In this document: piece by piece, positions 10,347-19,910 of the stretch
Position numbering within the stretch: position 1 is the first letter of the stretch
How the letters are laid out: each line of letters starts with the position of its first letter
Assembly: GCA_963082975.1 (NCBI GenBank)
Contig: OY720344.1
Coordinates: 87,358,107-87,422,106, forward strand
From: Labia minor
Lineage: Eukaryota > Arthropoda > Insecta > Dermaptera > Spongiphoridae
Length of the DNA: 64,000 bases
Direction: 5' to 3'
Translations under genes and position numbers: made by a program
Notes under the pieces: model-generated
Seen by the model: the letters and a program-made list of their open reading frames with translations, nothing else
The model's database searches: none
What the model was told of the DNA's origin: nothing

Positions 10347-10952
10347 CTGGAGTGTCTCCACTCGACTATCTCGCAAATTTGAATTGGACTAAATAACATA
10401 TTTAAATTAAATTTAATAAATAATATTTATTAAACCTACGCGTGTTTGGCTCTATGTTGATGGCACCACGTCAAGTCCTGGCGCGTGATTGCCAGTTAAC
10501 GTGTTAAAAAATTAATTCCGGTACTTTCATCGATTCAATCAAGCCGAAATTTTATATGTAGCAGTTTTATACAATTTTTAATCATGTGAAAGACTATCAA
10601 ACATATATCTTTATTTTTACGGTCAGTTTAGACTTTTAGAGGTAAAAAATGAAAACGTGGTAGGTAATGGCCCACTTCAGGATGAGCTACATTTCTCAAA
10701 AGTTGTTAGAAAACTACGAATTTTGAATAATTCCCGTAAACCTAATTTCATTTTTCTAGCTCCAACCGTTATTTGCGTAATCTTGTCTACATATATACAT
10801 ACACATACCCACACACAGACACACACACACATAGACATTTTTTTCTCAACTTTGGAGAAAATGACTCAGGGACCTTCAAAATGTATAAAAACATCAAAAT
10901 CTCGACATCGAAAATTTTCAATATCACACTACTATCTCTGGTGAGATAGTAA
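10347..10952 (+). mobile_element. HINE-like repeat, full-length copy
   Basis: The left end reads CTGGAGTGTCTCCACTCG then ACTATCTCGC. The right end carries the hairpin ACTATCTC-TGGT-GAGATAGT followed by AAAA. The left motif ACTATCTCGC and the right GYGAGATAGT form a roughly 10-bp inverted subterminal pair. An AC microsatellite lies at about 10796-10832. Subterminal inverted repeats, a central microsatellite and a 3' hairpin are described features of non-autonomous Helentrons (HINE, e.g. DINE-1). No protein is encoded. Confidence 0.7.
10796..10832. repeat. (AC)n microsatellite inside the HINE-like repeat
   Basis: A run of ACACAC with some ATAC and ACAG variants, at the same place in the element as in the copies at 13401 and 23246. 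Confidence 0.85.
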
Positions 10953-12028
10953 AAATTTCAAAATGTGATTTGTAAAAAAGACAAATAGTGAAGTAATAGA
11001 TATTTATTCACATAAGACAAAACGCCAGATGTACAGAGACCTGATAAGTATATTTGATTATTCAAAATAATTTATAATTTATTTTTAATAATTTCAGAAT
11101 GTGTAAATTTGACCGTTTACTTATTAGAACCCTGTTGTAGCAACCAAACTAGTGAGGGACCATTTGTCAGCAGCTCTTGATAAAAGCAATTCTTGTCTTG
11201 TTTTCTATTTGTTTTCTTGGCTGCCTTAAGTGCGACTTCTGATAAATTATCATATGCCGGACTGGTTGTTACAGTAAGGGAAGGGGTTTAATTCCTTAGT
11301 GGCCAAGCGCCAAATATTTACACACATCTAATTTTGCGTATATCCCTAATTTCATTTTCTGTTTAATAAATAAATTCTTAAATCTAGATTCATAAATTTT
11401 TACATTTTAATTTGCTCTCATTTAAAATCATTTGCACTAAAATTCGCTTTAGAGTAAATAACAAAATAAAATACCAGTTATAATAATCGTTAAAATCCAT
11501 TCACCTCATTCCCGATAAACGATAATTGATTTTTAATTATAAACTAATAAAACTTTACTCTTGATTAGACATTTTAAATATTTATTTTATAATACTTCAC
11601 TGATTTCATTACAGAGGACGTTTTTAAATTGATGTATAAATTTTAATAGGAAAAAATTAATGTCATAAAACCCAGGTGCAATGTTAATTTTTCCATTAGA
11701 TCCCATAAGTAATAAGCAAAGTATAACAAAAATAATCACTCTTTTAATAACAAATTTCAATATTAGTTCAATAGGTGTTAATTTTAATTATTCAACTTAA
11801 TCTCTTTTAGAAAGAAAGAAATTAAGGCATTATAAAAGCAATTTAGAGATTTCATGAAATTTTAAAAATTGGTTTTAGATTATGAAATTGATTATTTTCT
11901 TCAAAGAGGATAGAGTCAATTTTGCTAGGGCATAGTACACCTTTACTGTCTGTTTTCGTTGAATCAGGCTCTATTTTTTTGATATCTTTTACCTAATATT
12001 ATAAATAGTTCATATAATCTATCATTGT
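10953..12028. other. Intron sequence, no gene recognised
   Basis: AT-rich with a less AT-rich patch at about 11125-11330 that has no open frame I can support. Confidence 0.45.
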
Positions 12029-12433
12029 TACCGACCGACGATAGGAAGGGAAAGTATTGTTTCCAAATTTCACATGTAGAGATTTTTGTTTGTTGTCCGT
12101 ATAGACGTGATTTTGATAAAATTTGGTATATTTTCTTAATGCATCAGTAGCATGAATTCATAACCTTTTGGTGTATATCTGGAAATCGGAGAAGTGATAG
12201 TTTCCAAAGTAATTAATTAATTTTATATTCATTGTCGGACATTTTTCACTTAAAATATAGTAGTAATTAATAATTGAGTAATTGAGTAATTAACCAAGAG
12301 AATATTATTTAGTAATTTTAATTCAAGTTTTTAAATATTTCTTTTAATATTTTATTTATATATATATGTAATGTTGTTTGGAAATTAATTTATTTCAAAT
12401 CGTCGATCGGTATATTCTGCCTGGCCACAGCTC
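12029..12433 (+). mobile_element. CRE-palindrome repeat family, diverged partial copy
   Basis: The left end TACCGACCGACGATAGGAAG, the block TTGATAAAATTTGGTATATT, and the right end ATCGTCGATCGGT with CTGGCCACAG all match the copy at 52231-52848. The middle is shortened and the paired TGACGTCA motifs are missing. It confirms the right boundary of the family. Confidence 0.6.
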
Positions 12434-13400
12434 ATATTTACTTCCTAGATCAAGTAATCCTGCCTGGATAATAAATTCTATACAAATTTTGATATGAAAA
12501 CATTTATTTTTTTATTTTAATTTTATCTTTATCGCTGTGACTTGTAACCCGGAATGTTTTTTTTTTAAGTCATATTTTTATTAATTTTACCTCAGAGTGA
12601 AAAAAAAAATTCCTAGATGATATAGTTTTATGTTTATTATTTATATCTTTTAATAATTCTGCTGAGTATTTCATGTTGATTTCCCTCTGCTTGCTTCTAC
12701 GAATTGTTACTATAAAATAATGTGGTGAATAAAAAAAAATCATTCTACTCGAGGAATTTAACTAATAGAAAAAACAAGCTTGGAGAGTGTGAAATGTTGT
12801 GAAATAAATTCTAATATATGTTTAAATGGGCGTTAATCTCGAGCAATGGGTCAGCTAGAATTAGATTTGTTATCTTGATCATTAGAGTAACAAATTCTAT
12901 TTTATCGTTTGTATAAATAAAGTTTGCATATTCTCACAATGGGGATGAACCAACGGACCAACCAGTGAACGAACGAATAAACGATCGTGACGGGATCATT
13001 AGGCAAATCATTATTTCGCGAGGCGATAAACAATTTATTAGACGCTTAGGAGAACAAATCAAGCAAATTAACGATTGCAATAAAAGTGAATAATATTTCT
13101 ATAAATCATTTGGATTCATTGGACAAAAATCAATTTTACTAATTAATAATTTGATTCTGAAATGGATTCATTACATTTGCATATTTGTGATTGAGAGAAA
13201 AGTAGGGAGAGAAGGATGTGTGTGTGTGTGGGTACTGGTAACTGAACGGTAACTCTTTATTAACTAAAGGGGAAAATAATGGATTATTGGATTATTTTGA
13301 TGAATGTTTTATCCTTTTCACATTAAAACAAATGAAAACTTGTTTTAAGAAGTTAATTTAAACACACAGTGATTTTATATGCATCATGCTCTTCTTTTTT
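12434..13400. other. Intron sequence, no gene recognised
   Basis: AT-rich with a short TGTG run near 13218. Nothing else is supported. Confidence 0.45.
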
Positions 13401-13964
13401 TTTACTATCTCTGGCGAATTAGTATTGAGATCACGAAAATTTTCGATGTTGAGATTTTTATGTTTTTATACGTTTTGAAGGTTCCTGAATCATTTTCCCA
13501 AGGTTGAGAAAAATGTCTGTGTATGTGTGTGTGTATGTAGACAAGATTACTCAAAAACGGTTTGAGCTAGAATCATGAAATTTGGTACATAAGCATTATT
13601 CAAAATTTGTAGTTTTCTATCAACTTTTGAGAAATGTAGCTCATCCAGAAGTGGGTCATTACCTACCACGTTTTCATTTTTTACCTCTAAAAGTCTAAAC
13701 TGACCGTAAAAATAAAGGTATATGTTTGTTAATTTTCCACATGGTTAAAAATTGTATAAAACTGCTATATATAGAATTTCAGCTTGATTGAATCGCTGAA
13801 AGTACCAGAATTCATTTTTTAACACTGCAAATCTCACGCACCAAGACGTGACGTGGTGCCATCAACAAAGAGCCAAACATGCGCTGGTTAATTTAATTTA
13901 TATATAACATATGTGTTAATTATTCCAATTCAAATTGCGAAATAGTCGAGTGGAGATACTCCAG
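13401..13964 (-). mobile_element. HINE-like repeat, minus-strand copy
   Basis: This is the inverted counterpart of the repeat at 10347-10952. On the plus strand it begins ACTATCTCTGGCGAATTAGT (the 3' end, with a damaged hairpin arm) and ends with CGAGTGGAGATACTCCAG. A TG microsatellite at about 13518-13535 sits at the family's usual site. Confidence 0.72.
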
Positions 13965-14300
13965 CTAATTTTATTTTTAGTTTTGTAGTCCATCGATATC
14001 TATTAATTAAAAATATTTCTATAATTCTTCTCATCTATCTTTTTTCTCTTGACTTCTTTTTCGCTTCATTAGGATTATCTTAGTATTTCTTTGATGTTTT
14101 ATTCTTTTGGTTTGCATGCTATGAATTTCTTTAGGTAGTTAAGTTCATCTCTTTAGGCGAAATGTGCATCGAGGCTGAACTGAATGACTATAAAATAAAA
14201 AAAAACAATTAGAATTTTTGAATTATATTTAATATAAATAACTACATAATTTAATCCATATGTATTTTTTTGGCAAATTTATTTAAATTTATTTAAAGAA

Positions 14301-14432
14301 TAGATTAGTTATACTTAAAAAATGGTCCCAATTGAATGATAAACAGATGGTTGATATTGCTGATAATCAGGTTGCATAGGATCTTGTCAATAGGATGTTG
14401 TTGGTGATGAGTCACTGGTGATAGGGAAAATA
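14301..14432 (-). pseudogene. Remnant of a second cuticle protein 3' end
   Basis: This stretch resembles the end of the neighbouring RR-2 gene (about 14521-14650). Both contain GAATAGATTAGTT, a run coding for His-rich peptide (CATCACCAACAACATCC here) and similar order. The chitin-binding part is absent. It looks like a truncated tandem duplicate of the cuticle gene. Confidence 0.4.
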
Positions 14433-14584
14433 AGGAAAATAAGAAATTAGGATTTTTTTAATCTTTTTATTTTTTAAAAATGTATTTATTTTTACAATAT
14501 TAAAGGTTGATCAGAAAAAAGAATAGATTAGTTTTTGCCTAAAAATGGTGATGTTTACTATGAATTGAATGATGAACAACACTT

Positions 14585-14892
14585 TCATGATGGTTGATGA
14601 TGGTGATTAATAGGTTCTGTAAGGTGATGTTGAATAATTGATTCATGATGAGAAACTATTGGTTCGCGATCATGAGTCGTATGGGTGGGTAGAGTGTCCG
14701 AATTTTTTAACTACAGCACTAAATCCGTTATGTGGATCTGCAGTGTATGTCACTGTCCGGATTGTACCATCAGTTTCTTGTACTGAATACACTCCTTTGG
14801 CAAGATCGCCATGTCGCATTTCCCACTGGTCTTTCACACCCCGTGTCCCCACTATCTTTCACTCCATATTTGAATGAATAATGAGCTGGGGT
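14585..14892 (-). pseudogene. RR-2 cuticle protein exon with two apparent frameshifts
   Basis: The minus strand encodes the RR-2 chitin-binding (chitin_bind_4) domain. It runs from THE acceptor at 14893-14894 with [16 protein letters not shown], then [35 protein letters not shown] and [19 protein letters not shown]. The Y-T-A-D-x-x-N-G-F core is diagnostic. Cuticle proteins of this type bind chitin in hard exoskeleton. The frame changes by one extra base between DTG and VKD (near 14841). It must change again after PYDS (near 14669) to enter a His-rich tail ending at 14585. Two shifts that do not compensate suggest a pseudogene, though sequencing errors are possible. The signal-peptide exon is not found; a retrotransposon starts about 280 bp upstream. 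Confidence 0.72.
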
Positions 14893-15170
14893 CTGATCAT
14901 AAAATACAAATTACGAGATTATTTAATTAAATACAAATATTTACTCTTTAACACATTTATGTATTTGTATAATTTATTTTAATTTTCATTGAAATTCCGA
15001 TTATGTTATTTATACTCCTATAAAATTATTATGAAAATATGTTTATCCAATTTAAATTTTAAATTATTGTACTTATTTAAAAAAAAATGTTTTTTTTTTT
15101 CTAATTTCTAAATTTATTTTACAGTATAATATATAAATATAATATATTTTTAATTTAAAAAATATATATA

Positions 15171-15588
15171 TGTGGCAAGCGAAGCAGTAGCCACCACACA
15201 AAACCTCAAGCGGAGGCGAGCACGAGCCAATCAGGGACCGGCATTACCACCGATAGCCTATCCGGAACGAGCAGAGTCCACGTGGAGTCAGGCGCGAACC
15301 AATCCGGAGCAAGCAGAGTCCACGTGGAGTCCAACAACCAACCTGGAGCGAGCATACTCCACGTGGAGTCCATCACGAGCCAACCCGGAGCAAGCAAACT
15401 CGACCCGGACCAATCAGCGCTAATTCCATCGACGACGGCCGGTCCGGGACAGTCCACGTGGACTACGACCAGCTATATAAAGCCGACGGAGGACACGAGA
15501 GATTCATTCGTTACGCCAAGACTCTACAGTGATATTGTGAAAAGTGCAAACCTCAAGTAACTCTACTCGTCCTCGAAAATGTCCCACA
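15171..15588 (+). repeat. 5' LTR
   Basis: Starts TGTGGCAAGCG and ends CTCGAAAATGTCCCACA, with TGTGG/CCACA inverted ends. It contains four tandem units of about 40 bp (about 15250-15410), four TCCACGTGGA palindromes, CCAAT motifs and a TATA box. By eye I see no difference from the 3' LTR. Confidence 0.95.
15277..15480 (+). promoter_or_regulatory. LTR promoter: four E-box palindromes, CCAAT motifs, TATA box
   Basis: TCCACGTGGA occurs at 15277-15286, 15319-15328, 15358-15367 and 15453-15462. The first three are spaced 42 and 39 bp, near four helical turns. CCAAT occurs three times, in CGAGCCAATC before this block (about 15226), GAACCAATCC and GGACCAATCA. TATATAA lies at 15474-15480, 12 bp after the last palindrome. 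CACGTG is the canonical E-box bound by bHLH factors (USF/Myc/Clock type). Actual binding is inference. Confidence 0.7.
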
Positions 15589-16346
15589 ATGGTGACCCCG
15601 ATGGCAGCAATACGAGCACAACGGCAGGTGAGGCAGCCGTCGGACGGGTATCAATTAAAATACCAGCATTTTGGACAAGACGACCTGACTTATGGATCGC
15701 AAGAATTGAAGCTCAATTCTCTGCCAATGCCATCACGTCCGAGCAAACGAGATTTGACCATGTGGTAGGAGCTCTCGAAGAAGACGTCATGGAGCAGGTT
15801 GATGACATCATAAAGGCCCCCCCAAGGAATCCTTATTCAGCTCTGAAGAAGCAACTCATCCAACGCCTTGGAGCGAGCGAGGCCTCGATGGTGAAGCGAT
15901 TTTTTACAGAAGAACGAGGGGACCGCAGGCCGTCACAGTTCCTTCGCCACCTTCGGAACCTCGATCCCAAAGCATCTGAGGGAGCCCTCCGCGAGGCATG
16001 GACTCGTCAACTTCCCCCAGAAGCACGAACCATCGTATTTACTCTGACTGGAAAGCGCCTCGACGAAATCGCGGAAGTGGCGGATCAAATCGTGGACGAC
16101 AACGGAATGGCAGTATGGGCAACGAGAAAGAATCCTCCGCTAGTGGAGGAAAAACAGTCATCATACGCGAACGAGCGTACCTCTTTCCGGGAAGAGATTG
16201 AGCAATTAAAGAAAGAGATCCGACAGTTAAGGTCAACAAAAGACCAGCCCTCGACTGTTTGTTTTTACCATAAAAGGTTTGGCAAAGACGCCCGCAAGTG
16301 TACCACTCCTTGCACATGGGCGGAAAACGCAAACAACAGCCGGTAG
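15579..16346 (+). CDS. gag: Retrotransposon Gag, CsRn1 type
   Basis: A 255-residue Gag starts MSHNGDPDG. The start codon lies in the last ten bases of the 5' LTR and the early codons overlap the primer site. An N-terminal [11 protein letters not shown]...EAQF block and the later [11 protein letters not shown] block are typical of arthropod gypsy/CsRn1 Gag. The zinc finger at the end is C228-x2-H231-x9-C241-x3-C245, the CHCC form rather than retroviral CCHC. Gag builds the particle and packages RNA. It ends at TAG and overlaps pol, which is in the -1 frame. I see no canonical slippery heptamer in the overlap (16274-16346). No in-frame damage is visible. Confidence 0.93.
   Translation: MSHNGDPDGSNTSTTAGEAAVGRVSIKIPAFWTRRPDLWIARIEAQFSANAITSEQTRFDHVVGALEEDVMEQVDDIIKAPPRNPYSALKKQLIQRLGASEASMVKRFFTEERGDRRPSQFLRHLRNLDPKASEGALREAWTRQLPPEARTIVFTLTGKRLDEIAEVADQIVDDNGMAVWATRKNPPLVEEKQSSYANERTSFREEIEQLKKEIRQLRSTKDQPSTVCFYHKRFGKDARKCTTPCTWAENANNSR
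15590..15601 (+). other. Primer binding site for tRNA-Trp
   Basis: TGGTGACCCCGA begins one base after the 5' LTR and is complementary to the CGGGGTCA-CCA end of animal tRNA-Trp as I recall it. Use of tRNA-Trp is a CsRn1 clade trait. The site is also codons of gag. Confidence 0.75.
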
Positions 16347-19300
16347 TGGGAGGTACCGGTTGTTCGTCAATACACTCCCGCTTCTTTATTAACGACAAGT
16401 CATCAGGGAAAAGTTTCCTAATTGATACAGGGTCCGATGTGTCAATTTACCCCAGGAAGTACTTGAAGGCTGATCTGAAACCAACCTCACGCACATTAAC
16501 GGCAGCCAATGGAACTATGATACGGACGTTTGGTTACGAGACAAAAACCCTCGATCTCGGCTTACGGCAACGGTTCCCTTGGAAATTCACAATCGCCAGC
16601 GTCGATACACCGATCATAGGTAGTGATTTCCTTGGTTTTTTCAATCTCCTTGTCGATTGCCGAAACAAAAGGTTACTGGCCAGCAGCAGGAACAATGATG
16701 ACGACGCGGAAATGGTTCCAGACCCAGTTATCAGCTCAATCAAGACTCCTGTACTCCTTGAGGAATTTCCAGAGTTGACACGGCCATCAGGCACTCCACG
16801 AAAAATTAAACATAACACTCAACATCACATCCTCACAACGGCCGGTCCTCCAACATTCTGTCGACCCCGCCGTTTACCCCCGGACCGGTTGAAGGTTGCC
16901 AAAGAGGAGTTTGACAACATGATCCGAGACGGAACGGCACGCCCATCTACAAGTCCTTGGTCTTCTCCACTCCATATTGTCCCTAAGAAAGACGGTTGGA
17001 GACCCTGTGGAGACTACCGCACTCTGAATTCCAGAACAATACCGGATCGATATCCAGTCCGACATATCTTGGACTACGCACACGAACTCCGGGGCGCTAC
17101 CGTATTCTCAAAGATCGACCTCGTTCGGGCGTACCATCAAATCCCAGTAGCACCGGAGGACATACCAAAAACGGCGATTACAACACCGTTCGGCCTATTC
17201 GAATTCCCGTTTATGGCCTTTGGTCTGCGGAACGCCGCTCAAACTTTCCAGAGGTTCATTGATGAAGCACTTCACGGATTACCTTTCTGTTTTGCCTACA
17301 TTGATGATATTTTGGTATTTTCTTCCGACATTAAGAAACATAGAAGTCACCTGCGGAGCCTTTTCGAGCGTCTTGTAAAATACGGTCTGGTTATAAATCT
17401 GGATAAATGTGTCTTCGAGGCTGAGACGATCACTTTCCTCGGATATCACATCTCGAGAAAGGGTTCTCTTCCACTCCCGGATAGAGTCGCAGACCTGAAG
17501 AAATTCCCCAGACCCACAACTGCCAAGGAGTTACGCCGGTTTTTGGGTATGTTGAATTTTTACAGAAGATTCCTCCCGCATGCAGCGGAGGCCCAGGCTC
17601 CATTAAACGAGGCGCTATCAGGACCCAACATCAAAGGAAAAGCGACAGTCATTTGGACCGAAAAACGGATCAAAGCTTTCGAGGCGGCAAAAGAAAATCT
17701 CGGCAAAGCTACATTACTGGTTCACCCGGACGCTTCAGCGCCCACCTCCATAACAACTGATGCCTCGCTGACAGCCATGGGAGCAGTCCTTCAGCAGTTT
17801 GTAGAAGGTGAGTGGAGACCCCTGGCCTTCTTTTCAAAGAAAATGAGCCCGACACAAGCCAAATACAGCGCATACGATAGAGAATTATTGGCAGTATATG
17901 AGGCTGTTAGGCATTTCAGACATATGATTGAAGGCAGGCACTTCATTATTTTTACTGACCATAAGCCCTTGATAAACGCTTTCACCAACAATAAGGAGCA
18001 TCGTTCACCGAGACAGAGTAATCACCTGAACTACATCAGTGAATTTACGACGGATATAAGACACGTATCGGGTGAAGACAACGTCGTGGCTGACGCTTTT
18101 TCGAGGGTAAACGCAATTACATCTCCAATAGACATAAGGATGCTCGCGGATTCCCAAACGAGTGACGCTGAACTGAAAATGCTGCTCAACGAGAGATCCA
18201 AGACAAGTCTAATTTTGGAGAAAGTACAGATCCCAGGATCGGACACCACCTTATACTGCGACACTTCTACTGGAAAGCCGCGCCCATTTGTGACCACAGA
18301 GTTTCGACCTCAGACTTTATGGTCTCTACACTGTCTGGGGCACCCTGGAGCGGCTGCATCAGCACGATTAACAGCCGAACGTTTTGTCTGGCCTGGCATT
18401 AAGAGGGATTGCCGCGAATGGGCAAAGAAGTGCCTGGAATGCCAACGTAGCAAGGTGGGGAGACACACTGTATCACCAATAGGACAGTTCCCAATTCCAG
18501 CAGCACGATTCCTACACGTACACATTGACCTTATCGGACCACTCCCTATCTCGCGGGGATACAGTTACTGTCTGACAGCGGTCGATCGTTTCAGTCGCTG
18601 GCCAGAGGTCGTTCCCATCTCCGACATTTCGGCTGAGACAGTAGCCGAGGCTCTACTCTCTGGGTGGATAAGTAGATTTGGATGCCCTGAGCAAATTACC
18701 ACAGATCAAGGAAGACAATTCGAATCAAAATTGTTCGCTGCTTTGGGACGTCTATGCGGGTTTAGGAGATCGAGAACAACACCTTATCACCCAGCCTCTA
18801 ATGGTCTTGTTGAACGCTTCCACAGAAGCTTAAAAGCAGCTATCATGTGCCACGCAGACCAAGGGTGGTGTAGTGCCTTACCTCTCGTCCTTCTGGGAAT
18901 AAGAGCCTCATTCAAGGAAGACATAAACGCTTCCTCGGCAGAATTGGTCTACGGTGAACCCCTTCGACTCCCTGGAGAGTTTTTCTGTAGTAACGGGAAT
19001 CCAGAGTCTCACTCGGCGCTAATTGAGAACCTAAGAAGGTGCATTAGCAAACTGAGACCAACGCAAACTTCGCAACATACAAAAAGGGGCAGTTTCATAC
19101 ACAGAGCTCTGCGAGATTCGACACACGTTTTCCTCAGGCAGGACGCGCTACGTGGGGCATTGGCAGCACCATACACGGGCCCACATAAAGTCTTGTCTCA
19201 GGACGAAAAAACCATTACGATACAGGTTAATCTCAGGGAAGTGAGAGTCTCCATCGACCGAGTCAAGCCGGCATTCACACTGGAGGACTTTGAGACCCCA

Positions 19301-19882
19301 AGTGTACCTATCCTTCAACACTCACCTCAACAGACACTCCCGAAATCTGAGATCAAGATTCAGCAGAATCAAAAGGCACCACAACAAGCCCCCGAGAGAA
19401 AAACGCGATCCGGGCGGAAGGTGAAGTCTCCAAAAAATAGGGAATACGTATACGAGCAAAAGGAAGCAAAGTTCTCAAAAGGGGGGGAGTGGTGTGGCAA
19501 GCGAAGCAGTAGCCACCACACAAAACCTCAAGCGGAGGCGAGCACGAGCCAATCAGGGACCGGCATTACCACCGATAGCCTATCCGGAACGAGCAGAGTC
19601 CACGTGGAGTCAGGCGCGAACCAATCCGGAGCAAGCAGAGTCCACGTGGAGTCCAACAACCAACCTGGAGCGAGCATACTCCACGTGGAGTCCATCACGA
19701 GCCAACCCGGAGCAAGCAAACTCGACCCGGACCAATCAGCGCTAATTCCATCGACGACGGCCGGTCCGGGACAGTCCACGTGGACTACGACCAGCTATAT
19801 AAAGCCGACGGAGGACACGAGAGATTCATTCGTTACGCCAAGACTCTACAGTGATATTGTGAAAAGTGCAAACCTCAAGTAA
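16298..19882 (+). CDS. pol: Retrotransposon Pol: protease, RT, RNase H, integrase
   Basis: The frame is open from 16274; the first usable codon is uncertain because Pol is probably made by -1 frameshifting from Gag. Counting from 16298: aspartic protease with D43-T-G; reverse transcriptase with YIDD at 334-337; RNase H with its first Asp near 488; an HHCC zinc-binding region at about 675-720; integrase with D744, D803 and E839 (DD35E spacing); and a GPF/Y-like module after PYTGPHK. After the module, a Lys/Gln-rich linker leads into the 3' LTR. The frame continues in it for about 130 codons, rich in Ser and Thr, stopping 28 bp before the LTR end. Replicates and integrates the element. All key residues seen are present. 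Confidence 0.95.
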   Translation: MYHSLHMGGKRKQQPVVGGTGCSSIHSRFFINDKSSGKSFLIDTGSDVSIYPRKYLKADLKPTSRTLTAANGTMIRTFGYETKTLDLGLRQRFPWKFTIASVDTPIIGSDFLGFFNLLVDCRNKRLLASSRNNDDDAEMVPDPVISSIKTPVLLEEFPELTRPSGTPRKIKHNTQHHILTTAGPPTFCRPRRLPPDRLKVAKEEFDNMIRDGTARPSTSPWSSPLHIVPKKDGWRPCGDYRTLNSRTIPDRYPVRHILDYAHELRGATVFSKIDLVRAYHQIPVAPEDIPKTAITTPFGLFEFPFMAFGLRNAAQTFQRFIDEALHGLPFCFAYIDDILVFSSDIKKHRSHLRSLFERLVKYGLVINLDKCVFEAETITFLGYHISRKGSLPLPDRVADLKKFPRPTTAKELRRFLGMLNFYRRFLPHAAEAQAPLNEALSGPNIKGKATVIWTEKRIKAFEAAKENLGKATLLVHPDASAPTSITTDASLTAMGAVLQQFVEGEWRPLAFFSKKMSPTQAKYSAYDRELLAVYEAVRHFRHMIEGRHFIIFTDHKPLINAFTNNKEHRSPRQSNHLNYISEFTTDIRHVSGEDNVVADAFSRVNAITSPIDIRMLADSQTSDAELKMLLNERSKTSLILEKVQIPGSDTTLYCDTSTGKPRPFVTTEFRPQTLWSLHCLGHPGAAASARLTAERFVWPGIKRDCREWAKKCLECQRSKVGRHTVSPIGQFPIPAARFLHVHIDLIGPLPISRGYSYCLTAVDRFSRWPEVVPISDISAETVAEALLSGWISRFGCPEQITTDQGRQFESKLFAALGRLCGFRRSRTTPYHPASNGLVERFHRSLKAAIMCHADQGWCSALPLVLLGIRASFKEDINASSAELVYGEPLRLPGEFFCSNGNPESHSALIENLRRCISKLRPTQTSQHTKRGSFIHRALRDSTHVFLRQDALRGALAAPYTGPHKVLSQDEKTITIQVNLREVRVSIDRVKPAFTLEDFETPSVPILQHSPQQTLPKSEIKIQQNQKAPQQAPERKTRSGRKVKSPKNREYVYEQKEAKFSKGGEWCGKRSSSHHTKPQAEASTSQSGTGITTDSLSGTSRVHVESGANQSGASRVHVESNNQPGASILHVESITSQPGASKLDPDQSALIPSTTAGPGQSTWTTTSYIKPTEDTRDSFVTPRLYSDIVKSANLK
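19477..19492 (+). other. Polypurine tract
   Basis: AAAAGGGGGGGAGTGG lies directly before the 3' LTR, the expected place for plus-strand priming. It is also translated in the pol frame. Confidence 0.85.
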
Positions 19883-19910
19883 CTCTACTCGTCCTCGAAA
19901 ATGTCCCACA
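19493..19910 (+). repeat. 3' LTR
   Basis: It matches the 5' LTR over 418 bp with no difference that I can see, including all four TCCACGTGGA palindromes and the TATA box. The end of the pol frame lies inside it. I see no AATAAA in the LTR. Confidence 0.95.

Larger units (their letters stand above)
15171..19910 (+). mobile_element. Complete CsRn1-type Ty3/gypsy LTR retrotransposon
   Basis: The element has two 418-bp LTRs beginning TGTGG and ending CCACA, and is flanked by TATA on both sides (15167-15170, 19911-19914). It also has a tRNA-Trp primer site, gag, pol in the -1 frame, and a purine tract before the 3' LTR. The Gag zinc finger type (CHCC) and the tRNA-Trp primer are hallmarks of the CsRn1 clade. 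The LTRs look the same along their length and both reading frames are open, so insertion was recent and the copy may be able to move. It lies in an intron of the Sam68-like gene, just upstream of the cuticle exon. It is much more GC-rich than its surroundings. Confidence 0.93.

Noticed and set aside
15206..15457. 83-residue frame on the minus strand of the LTR (also 19528-19779)
   Set aside because: It comes from the GC-rich tandem units and is present in both LTRs. There is no family resemblance.
15172..15560. Frames in the 5' LTR
   Set aside because: They are the same sequence as the pol tail in the 3' LTR. In the 5' copy they lie in promoter DNA with no sensible start.
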